Virus record (IMG/VR): IMGVR_UViG_3300006334_000115
Location: 1 to 20,293 of that record
Reading direction: 5' to 3' (one strand)
DNA: 20,293 nt
DNA from: a virus
A model generated the notes under the pieces. That model saw only the letters and a list, made by a program, of their open reading frames with translations, was not told the DNA's origin and did no database searches. The position numbers and the translations under genes were made by a program. This document shows, piece after piece, positions 1 through 5,480 of the stretch; the stretch's first letter is position 1; the number at the start of each line of letters is the position of its first letter.

Positions 1-344
1 GTTTCAAGTTGGGTTTTGGTTAGAAGACTTACTGCGACCTTCGCTTTCTCATTACTATATCCATAGTGTTTTTTAACTAGATCCAAGTCATCGACTTGTT
101 CCTTCTTCAACCAAGGGGAGAATCTTTTTCTCTTCCTCAAAGTATATAGGAAGAAAGAATACTGCATGTCCTTATCAAGGTTACTGTACTTGTTCATTTC
201 ATTTGCAAACAGTACAGTGTCTAGATGTCCTGACAAACACCTATTGACAATGTATGGAGGGTAGGATGATATTGCTTCTGGATCTTCTTCTATCAGATTG
301 TTCTTGTTAAAGTTGATAGAGTTTAACCAATCTTTTAGTTCCAT
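1..344 (-). CDS. 62: Clamp loader small subunit gp62, C-terminus cut off by window edge
   Basis: This is the non-ATPase subunit of the T4-type clamp loader. With gp44 it opens the gp45 ring and places it on primed DNA. The ORF starts with ATG at 344 and stays open to base 1, giving 114 codons of the N-terminal part. Features I recognise from cyanophage gp62 are the opening MELKDWLNSINF, SSYPPYIVNRCLSGHLD, RKRKRFSPWLKKEQ and KKHYGYSNEKA. Resemblance to T4 gp62 itself is weak, so the call rests on the cyanophage form and on its place after gp45 and gp44. The ATG shares a base with the stop of the upstream 69-aa gene (TAATG), which suggests coupled translation. Unusually, four genes lie between it and gp44; in T4 the two are adjacent. 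Confidence 0.85.
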   Translation of the reverse strand, partial: MELKDWLNSINFNKNNLIEEDPEAISSYPPYIVNRCLSGHLDTVLFANEMNKYSNLDKDMQYSFFLYTLRKRKRFSPWLKKEQVDDLDLVKKHYGYSNEKAKVAVSLLTKTQLE

Positions 345-553
345 TAGAATGTTCTGATAGGACCTACGACACCAGTTCTAGAATTATTGACACGATATAT
401 CTGTGTTCTTCCAGACTTAGTTTGAACATGGACTTCTTCACCCATGATAATTGCTGATTGTGATTCTGGTGCGAATGTAGATAGACCTCCTCTACGTGTA
501 TTGTAGAGTTGGCAGTATCCACTAGGCAACACTCTGACTCCTATACTTTCCAT
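344..553 (-). CDS. Small hypothetical protein (69 aa)
   Basis: No function recognised. The 69-residue product contains the stretch EEVHVQTKSGRTQIYRVNN followed by SRTGVVGPI, which looks like a small beta-rich fold and is slightly basic. It has no signal peptide, membrane segment or cysteine. The start codon lies 32 bases inside the 3' end of the methyltransferase gene, and the stop shares a base with the gp62 start (TAATG), so it is stitched into one transcript between dam and gp62. I see no good Shine-Dalgarno sequence, and translation probably depends on ribosomes coming from the methylase gene. That tight packing, rather than any family match, is the main reason for calling it real. Confidence 0.6.
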   Translation of the reverse strand: MESIGVRVLPSGYCQLYNTRRGGLSTFAPESQSAIIMGEEVHVQTKSGRTQIYRVNNSRTGVVGPIRTF

Positions 554-1355
554 AATTAAGACAAATTAGTTCACGACGTTTTGTTTGATCTATCATGTAT
601 GTACCTGTAGATCTCATTGTATAAGTATGAGCAAAGTCATACTGATACCACTCCTCGAATCTATGAATGATATCGGGGTGGTTATTATATGATATCATAA
701 CATTGCACAAATGTGCATCCATGATATCGGCAAATAATGCATGGTCAAAACCTTTATGCATTTCACCTTTATAACCATAGAGGTTATCTTTTACATTATA
801 AGGTGGATCTGCATATATGAATACATCACTCTCATCAGATTGTAACTCACTGTAATCTAAACTTGTAATCTTCCAATTCTTTATTAACTTAGAATAGTAT
901 TTGAGATTATTGATACCACGTATGGAGAAGTTGGAATCACTTGCTTGTGGTGAGAAGGAAGAAGATTCAGTAAGACCAGAGAAACTACACTTGTTAATGA
1001 TATAAAAAGCAACCGCTTTATCTTTGTATCCAATATCCAATTCATTTACTTTCTCCTTAGCATCTAAAAATAATTGTCTAGCAGACCCTTGATCAGGATG
1101 TCTCTGTTTTAATTGTATGAGTTGATCATACAGGTAGTCTCCATCGTCTCTCAATACTAACCAGAAATTATATAATGGTTTGTATAAATCATTAACCCAG
1201 ATAGGTAGATCAGGATAACGTTTTGTCATCTCGATTGCCATACTACCACCACCTAAAAATGGTTCACGATATTCTGTAATGTTCTCAGGCAACCACTGAC
1301 ATAACTTAGGAACTGCTCTTGACTTACCGCCAGGATATCGTAGTGGTGTTTTCAT
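522..1355 (-). CDS. dam: DNA adenine N6-methyltransferase, D12 class (Dam-like)
   Basis: Transfers a methyl group from S-adenosylmethionine to N6 of adenine in DNA. The 277-aa length is normal for the Dam/D12 family (T4 Dam is about 259 aa). The motifs are in the alpha-class order: RYPGGKSR at residues 6-13, the AdoMet-binding EPFLGGGS at 31-38, and the catalytic motif ADPPYN at 182-187. A target-recognition region lies between the last two. No restriction endonuclease gene is visible nearby, so a solitary methylase is likely, protecting phage DNA or marking it for packaging or replication. The target site (GATC or other) cannot be read from the sequence. Its ATG overlaps the TGA of the upstream 56-aa gene (ATGA). 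It lies inside the clamp-loader gene cluster, between gp44 and gp62. Confidence 0.92.
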   Translation of the reverse strand: MKTPLRYPGGKSRAVPKLCQWLPENITEYREPFLGGGSMAIEMTKRYPDLPIWVNDLYKPLYNFWLVLRDDGDYLYDQLIQLKQRHPDQGSARQLFLDAKEKVNELDIGYKDKAVAFYIINKCSFSGLTESSSFSPQASDSNFSIRGINNLKYYSKLIKNWKITSLDYSELQSDESDVFIYADPPYNVKDNLYGYKGEMHKGFDHALFADIMDAHLCNVMISYNNHPDIIHRFEEWYQYDFAHTYTMRSTGTYMIDQTKRRELICLNYGKYRSQSVA

Positions 1356-1522
1356 TCTGTTTCTACTGACTCTAGTTCTTCTATTGCATCTACTGGCACT
1401 TCATTGCCATCTATACTATACCAGTGCTGATCATCTCTTATGCCTAGGTATGCTAGATCACTAAAGGTATGCTCTCTTAGCATTGCCTGTAATCTCCAAT
1501 GTATTAGTTCAGACTTTTTCAT
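1352..1522 (-). CDS. Small acidic hypothetical protein (56 aa)
   Basis: No family recognised. The ORF starts with ATG at 1522 (MKKSELIHWRLQAML) and reads 56 codons to TGA at 1352-1354. It has an amphipathic N-terminal half and an acidic tail ending DAIEELESVETE. The start overlaps the stop of the membrane-protein gene by ATGA, and its own stop overlaps the methylase start by ATGA. Without it there would be an unexplained 163-base hole in an otherwise gapless operon. The packing at both ends and the biased, protein-like composition support a true gene. The pattern MLREHTFSDLAYLGIRDDQHWYSIDG could be a compact helical regulator, but this is a guess. Confidence 0.65.
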   Translation of the reverse strand: MKKSELIHWRLQAMLREHTFSDLAYLGIRDDQHWYSIDGNEVPVDAIEELESVETE

Positions 1523-1779
1523 TCTATTATTGTCATCCCATAATCTTCTGGTCTAGGAACAGGCATGTAGTATCCATCAGGTGCAGTTCTTCTTCTTTGT
1601 GGCATTTGTATAAGATCAATAGTTTCTTCAAACCACCTGTTCATTGATCTTGCCATAGCACGATAAGATGTGCCGACATAAAGTTGTCCGCTTACAACAG
1701 CAACGGTTGCTGCACCCCAGAACATATAATAAAATCTAGATTTCATTTGTGCTCTAATTTTTTCACGTTTGTTAGTCAT
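1519..1779 (-). CDS. Small membrane protein, unknown function (86 aa)
   Basis: The product has a basic N-terminus (MTNKREKIRAQMKSR), one hydrophobic segment at about residues 17-37 (YMFWGAATVAVVSGQLYVG), then a polar C-terminal half containing PQRRRTAPDGYYMPVPRP. By the positive-inside rule the N-terminus should be cytoplasmic. A GTG at 1791 would add four residues, but I chose the ATG at 1779. That ATG overlaps the TGA of gp44 (ATGA) and has a TGGAG about ten bases upstream, whereas the GTG has no usable spacing. The next gene again overlaps by ATGA. I recognise no family with certainty. A membrane protein in the clamp-loader operon is odd: it may have nothing to do with replication, or may anchor something to the membrane. 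Confidence 0.75.
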   Translation of the reverse strand: MTNKREKIRAQMKSRFYYMFWGAATVAVVSGQLYVGTSYRAMARSMNRWFEETIDLIQMPQRRRTAPDGYYMPVPRPEDYGMTIIE

Positions 1780-2717
1780 TTGAATTGACACTCCACCATA
1801 ATTTCAGTTAATGCTGCCAAGAGATTTATTTCCTGATCAGCAACAAATGCTGATTGGTATTGATACTTGGCAATAATCAATACCGCTTGAGGTATGCTAG
1901 TAGGAGAAAGAGAATCATACAAACTATCATAAACAGTTCGTAAGATAGTGTTAGGATCATTGTCTAAGTTAGCAACAATCCACTTGCGTGTTGCACCAAA
2001 GTCTTTACCCTTCAATGCACCTACAAGTTTTTCTAATCTGATCTGACTTATCTGTGCCAGAATGCCAGTGTCGATAACCCCTGACGCTGCATACCTTTGC
2101 AGTTCGTTGAGAGTACGTCTGAAGTCTGGGAAGAACTTCTGGACGACCTCAGCGACCACAGCATCAGTAAATTGTATATTCTCTGCAGTAAGTATTCCAC
2201 GACACCTCTCAAAAAATTGTGTAGCAATTTGTTGTTTCTGTTTTCCACGAGTATTGCAATCAATAACAGTTGTTCTTGAATGAAGAGGTTGTATAATTTT
2301 ATTTTTAAAATTACATGTAAATATAAATCTACAATTGTTTTGAAACTCTTCTATAGATGCACGCAATAACAACTGAACATCATGTGTAGTGTTGTCTGCT
2401 TCATCTATAATAATAACTTTATGTTTTGCACTAGACGTAAGAGAAACAGTAGATGCAAATTGCTTTGCACTATTTCTTACAGTGTCTAGAAATCTACCTT
2501 CGTCAGATCCATTGATAACAATAGAATCTACACCTAGTTCATGACACAGTGCTTTTGCAACTGTAGTCTTACCGATCCCTGCTGTGCCACACAAGAGAAG
2601 ATTAGGAACTTCTCCTGCATCAACAAAAGACTTGAAGGTCTTCTTCAAATCATCAGGAAGGATACAATGTTCAATATTCTTAGGGCGATACTTTTCTACC
2701 CAAAGAAATTCATTCAT
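1776..2717 (-). CDS. 44: Clamp loader ATPase subunit gp44
   Basis: AAA+ ATPase of the T4 clamp loader; a gp44 tetramer with one gp62 loads the gp45 clamp onto DNA. The 313 aa compare with 319 in T4. Visible motifs are the RFC-type N-terminus WVEKYRPKNIEHCILP at residues 6-21, Walker A GTAGIGKTT at 44-52, Walker B IIIDEAD at 102-108, sensor 1 TCN at 134-136, and a LHSRT segment at 145-149 in the position of the SRC/arginine-finger motif. The C-terminal part is helical, as expected for the collar. It starts three bases after the stop of the 170-aa gene and overlaps the next start by ATGA. Confidence 0.95.
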   Translation of the reverse strand: MNEFLWVEKYRPKNIEHCILPDDLKKTFKSFVDAGEVPNLLLCGTAGIGKTTVAKALCHELGVDSIVINGSDEGRFLDTVRNSAKQFASTVSLTSSAKHKVIIIDEADNTTHDVQLLLRASIEEFQNNCRFIFTCNFKNKIIQPLHSRTTVIDCNTRGKQKQQIATQFFERCRGILTAENIQFTDAVVAEVVQKFFPDFRRTLNELQRYAASGVIDTGILAQISQIRLEKLVGALKGKDFGATRKWIVANLDNDPNTILRTVYDSLYDSLSPTSIPQAVLIIAKYQYQSAFVADQEINLLAALTEIMVECQFK

Positions 2718-2720
2718 AAT

Positions 2721-3233
2721 TTATAACCAATGTGGTTTTCTGGATGGGTCGCGTAGATAATTATCTGCTGCCCATGGTTTACTAGCAATATAATACTTGT
2801 ATGCAGTAAAAATGTCAATAGTTGTATCGTACTTGAACTGGTCAGGACCTGCAAATACAAAAGGTGTATGCTTGGTGTAGTCTGCTGATGGTAATAGATC
2901 TCTTGCTTCTAGTAGTGGTCTATGACAAGAATGTATTTTGCCATAGCGATGAGTATATTCTAGAGACAATGCAATACCATGCGTGAGTAACCACCATGCA
3001 TTTGCTAGAGTATCATTTGCCCATATGGTACAGGGATGATTACGAAATGCACCTTTGGATGTCTTGTATGGTTGTCCGTCATTACGATGTATTTTGCCAT
3101 AACTATGACCCCACTCGTCAGAGCAAACAATAGAAAGCATTTGACATGTTTCTAGTGGCATCTTGACAATATGTTTGTCAGGAAGCACTCTTGCTGAGAG
3201 AGTAGGGTCAGGGTCGGTAACAAATATATTCAT
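2721..3233 (-). CDS. Conserved phage protein of unknown function (170 aa)
   Basis: I recognise the N-terminal pattern MNIFVTDPDP, then DKHIVKMPLETCQML, then NHPCTIWA and a WWL...LEYTHRYGK block, as a type found in many tailed phages. I cannot attach a proven function. It is rich in His, Trp, Tyr and Cys, which could mean a metal site or a nucleic-acid enzyme; a distant link to pyrimidine-dimer glycosylases is possible but not shown. The motif H-x-YGKIH occurs twice, at residues 43-49 and 95-101, exactly 52 codons apart. The gene lies between gp45 and gp44, which are adjacent in T4: 15 bases after gp45 and 3 before gp44. It has no signal peptide or membrane segment. Confidence 0.75.
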   Translation of the reverse strand: MNIFVTDPDPTLSARVLPDKHIVKMPLETCQMLSIVCSDEWGHSYGKIHRNDGQPYKTSKGAFRNHPCTIWANDTLANAWWLLTHGIALSLEYTHRYGKIHSCHRPLLEARDLLPSADYTKHTPFVFAGPDQFKYDTTIDIFTAYKYYIASKPWAADNYLRDPSRKPHWL

Positions 3234-3248
3234 AGCATAAAGGGTGTC

Positions 3249-3917
3249 TTACCCATTATACACAGAGTCTGGTTCTAATGCAATAAGATATTCTAAATCT
3301 TTGTTCGGATCTCTGAACAATGCTGCATTATGTTTGCTAATCGTTACTTCATAATCTGCAGGAAGAAGTTTTAAATATTCTACCTTAAAATTAAATGTAA
3401 ATTTAGCATCAGTAGTTCCCACTCTTACAGAGTAGTTGTTTGATGTATCATTCTTTTTGTCACGTACAACAAGATTGATTTCACTACCATCACCTACAAC
3501 TGCTAGATCAGTAACACTGTAAATAGATGCTGCTCTAATAAGATTGTTTAGATCATTCCATGCAACAATAAAACAAACATCCTTACTAGGAATCTCTGCT
3601 CTTTGTTCTGGTGGTGTAGTAATTGTTGATGGATCTGCAAAGAAATATCTTGATTGACATTTTCTATCTTTGATGATGACATAGTTGTCATTCTGAAAAT
3701 CAAAGTCAGGATTGTCAAAGAGTGATAGACCAGATAGGAATTCTCCCAGATCATATATTGCAAAGTCTTTTGGAAACTTTTCTTCTACAACTGCACGAGA
3801 GAGAATGTTTCTCTGGATTGATAGTGTAGATAATTCCTGTCCTTCCTTAAAGGTTATTGACGGATTAATATTGGAAAAGTTCTTCAGTATGTCAAGTGTC
3901 CCTTTAGACAGTTTCAT
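3249..3917 (-). CDS. 45: DNA polymerase sliding clamp gp45
   Basis: Trimeric ring that tethers the replicative polymerase to DNA; in T4 it is also the mobile activator of gp55-dependent late transcription. The 222 aa compare with 228 in T4. Recognisable features are the opening MKLSKGTLDILKNFSNINPS, the AIYDLGEFLSGLSLFDNPDF stretch at about residues 53-72, and the C-terminal LEYLIALEPDS. The protein is acidic with alternating beta-strand patterns, as expected for two clamp domains. The start overlaps the DUF3310 gene stop by ATGA. Clamp-loader genes follow downstream with insertions, keeping the T4 order 45-44-62. Confidence 0.93.
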   Translation of the reverse strand: MKLSKGTLDILKNFSNINPSITFKEGQELSTLSIQRNILSRAVVEEKFPKDFAIYDLGEFLSGLSLFDNPDFDFQNDNYVIIKDRKCQSRYFFADPSTITTPPEQRAEIPSKDVCFIVAWNDLNNLIRAASIYSVTDLAVVGDGSEINLVVRDKKNDTSNNYSVRVGTTDAKFTFNFKVEYLKLLPADYEVTISKHNAALFRDPNKDLEYLIALEPDSVYNG

Positions 3918-4324
3918 TTACTTGCTTCCTCCATAGTATAGAAGTAATATAATAATACACAATAGTGCATTGCTTTCTTTATGTCAAGTGTAGGTGTCCC
4001 TTTCTTGTCATAACGACTTAAGTATTTCATAGCATTACCTCGGCAGAACCCTTTGGCATCACCGAGTGCTTGAATAAAATCTAGAGTTTGGAACTTGCCC
4101 TTACTCACATAATGCTTGGTGTAAGTCTCACCAATGTAATCTTTCATAAGATCAAGAACCACGTCCTCATCAAACTTGAATTGGGGTCGTTCTGTATTGA
4201 TCTCAATGTTGCCAGTAATTTCTGGGGGAGAGTAGTATGGAACATCGTCCCCCAGTGAGGGGAAACCATATTCTCCGAGTAGTCCTTCTTCTTCCAAAAT
4301 GTCATAGAGTAACCAGTATGCCAC
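3914..4324 (-). CDS. DUF3310-type protein (136 aa)
   Basis: The C-terminal half carries the DUF3310 pattern seen in many phages: HY at 71-72, LDFIQALG at 81-88, then CRGNAMKYLSRYDKKG at 94-109 followed by DIKKAMHY at 114-121. The biochemical role of this domain is not established to my knowledge; it is sometimes annotated as a nucleotide-kinase-like or nucleotide-related protein. The N-terminal 65 residues are acidic and specific to this gene. The start is GTG at 4324, with GAGG seven bases upstream and no in-frame ATG nearby. It begins two bases after the CobS-like stop and overlaps gp45 by ATGA, so it belongs to the same transcript. Confidence 0.82.
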   Translation of the reverse strand: MAYWLLYDILEEEGLLGEYGFPSLGDDVPYYSPPEITGNIEINTERPQFKFDEDVVLDLMKDYIGETYTKHYVSKGKFQTLDFIQALGDAKGFCRGNAMKYLSRYDKKGTPTLDIKKAMHYCVLLYYFYTMEEASK

Positions 4325-4326
4325 TA

Positions 4327-5391
4327 TTATACCTCAAAGGATACGTCAGCGTCAACCTTATCGTAAAGTTGCTGAAACGCTTCCTTGGTTTCTTCGTCAA
4401 AACGTGAGATACAAGTAGTGATTGCCTTAGCACGATTGCCAAAGATCTCGTATGCTTTTACGATGTGAACAAGTCTACGTGTTGAGATAACCTCGTCGAT
4501 ACCACCGTCAAAGAATGTCTTACGGATGATGTCTGCCCAGTCGCAAAGTCTCTTGTTGAACTCTTTGTCTGTTGACAATAGATCGAGCATCTTCTGCTCT
4601 GTCTGTGGATGAGGATAGTTCTGCTCAAAAGTAACAGGGAATCTCTCAAGGAATGCTTCGTTAAGAACGTTAGTGCCTACGAATCTGCCATCCTCAGAAC
4701 CTTTACCTTTTGTGTTAGCAGTAGCAACAACAGTAAATCCTGATGCAGGTTTTACATACTTACCGATCTTCTTAAGGAAGACACCTTTACCTTCAAGAAT
4801 AGATTGTAAACATAGTATCTTGTTAGATGCTAGGTCGATCTCGTCAAGTAATAGAACTGCACCTCTTTCAAGTGCTTCGACTACAGGACCGTTGTGCCAT
4901 ACTGTGTTGCCATCAACAAGTCTGAATCCACCGATAAGATCATCTTCGTCTGTCTCGATAGAGATGTTGACTCTGATCAACTCTCTGTTTGCTTTGGCAC
5001 ATGCCTGTTCTACAGAGAATGTCTTACCGTTACCAGATAGACCTGTGATGAATGCAGGATAGAAGATACCTGATTGAATAATTTTTTTGACATCGCTGAA
5101 GTTACCGAATGGAACAAAGGTATCAACTATCTCTGGAACAAGGTTCTGTTCAACTGAGGGGATTACAGAGGGTGCTGAGAGTGCTTTTGTAAGGATCTCT
5201 CTGCCTTCTTGTATAGTTAAATTCCATGTACCTTTCTTGACTTGGAAGTTTTTTAGTTTGCGAGATACAGTTGCGTATCCTACAGAATACTTTGTTGCAA
5301 ACTTTTTGACATGTGATGCGTCGATGTTATTACCGAACTCGTCACGTAACTCGTCTACGAAGTTGACTGGTAGTTTTCTCTCAAATGGCAT
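4327..5391 (-). CDS. cobS: CobS-like AAA+ ATPase (cobaltochelatase subunit / MoxR type)
   Basis: AAA+ ATPase related to CobS, the motor subunit of aerobic cobaltochelatase, and to MoxR ATPases that work with VWA partners. The 354 aa show Walker A GLSGNGKT at residues 117-124, Walker B LLLDEID at 180-186, sensor 1 ATAN at 223-226, and LERFPV at 248-253 near the expected arginine finger. Residues 26-60 look like a small helix-turn-helix (KKFATKYSVGYATVSRKL), a form I recall from cyanophage CobS. CobS genes are a known accessory gene of cyanomyoviruses. No CobN is visible, so a full cobaltochelatase would need the host's CobN, or the protein remodels something else with the CobT-like neighbour. 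There is no clear Shine-Dalgarno before the ATG. Confidence 0.88.
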   Translation of the reverse strand: MPFERKLPVNFVDELRDEFGNNIDASHVKKFATKYSVGYATVSRKLKNFQVKKGTWNLTIQEGREILTKALSAPSVIPSVEQNLVPEIVDTFVPFGNFSDVKKIIQSGIFYPAFITGLSGNGKTFSVEQACAKANRELIRVNISIETDEDDLIGGFRLVDGNTVWHNGPVVEALERGAVLLLDEIDLASNKILCLQSILEGKGVFLKKIGKYVKPASGFTVVATANTKGKGSEDGRFVGTNVLNEAFLERFPVTFEQNYPHPQTEQKMLDLLSTDKEFNKRLCDWADIIRKTFFDGGIDEVISTRRLVHIVKAYEIFGNRAKAITTCISRFDEETKEAFQQLYDKVDADVSFEV

Positions 5392-5416
5392 GATAATGAA
5401 GTTGTGTGATTTGTAT

Positions 5417-5422
5417 ATTATA
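5417..5422 (-). promoter_or_regulatory. Possible -10 element before cobS-like gene
   Basis: A TATAAT hexamer stands 26 bases before the CobS-like start, directly downstream of an 11-bp inverted repeat. No good TTGACA-like -35 is present at 16-18 bases, so as a sigma70 promoter it would be weak or need an activator. Confidence 0.3.
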
Positions 5423-5429
5423 ATGATGC

Positions 5430-5462
5430 CACATCATATAGGACTTTGCAATATATGATGTG
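5430..5462. repeat. 11-bp perfect inverted repeat between CobT-like and CobS-like genes
   Basis: The arms cacatcatata (5430-5440) and tatatgatgtg (5452-5462) are exact reverse complements around an 11-base loop, in the only notable gap of this region. On the transcribed strand the hairpin is not followed by a T run, so it is unlikely to be a simple terminator. It could be an mRNA processing or stability hairpin, or an operator next to the TATAAT at 5417-5422. Confidence 0.6.
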
Positions 5463-5480
5463 ACACTAATTTGATTGGCA

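Noticed and set aside
4673-5062. Plus-strand ORF of 129 codons opposite the CobS-like gene
   Set aside because: Lies entirely within a gene with all AAA+ motifs; Ser/Pro-rich composition typical of a shadow frame.
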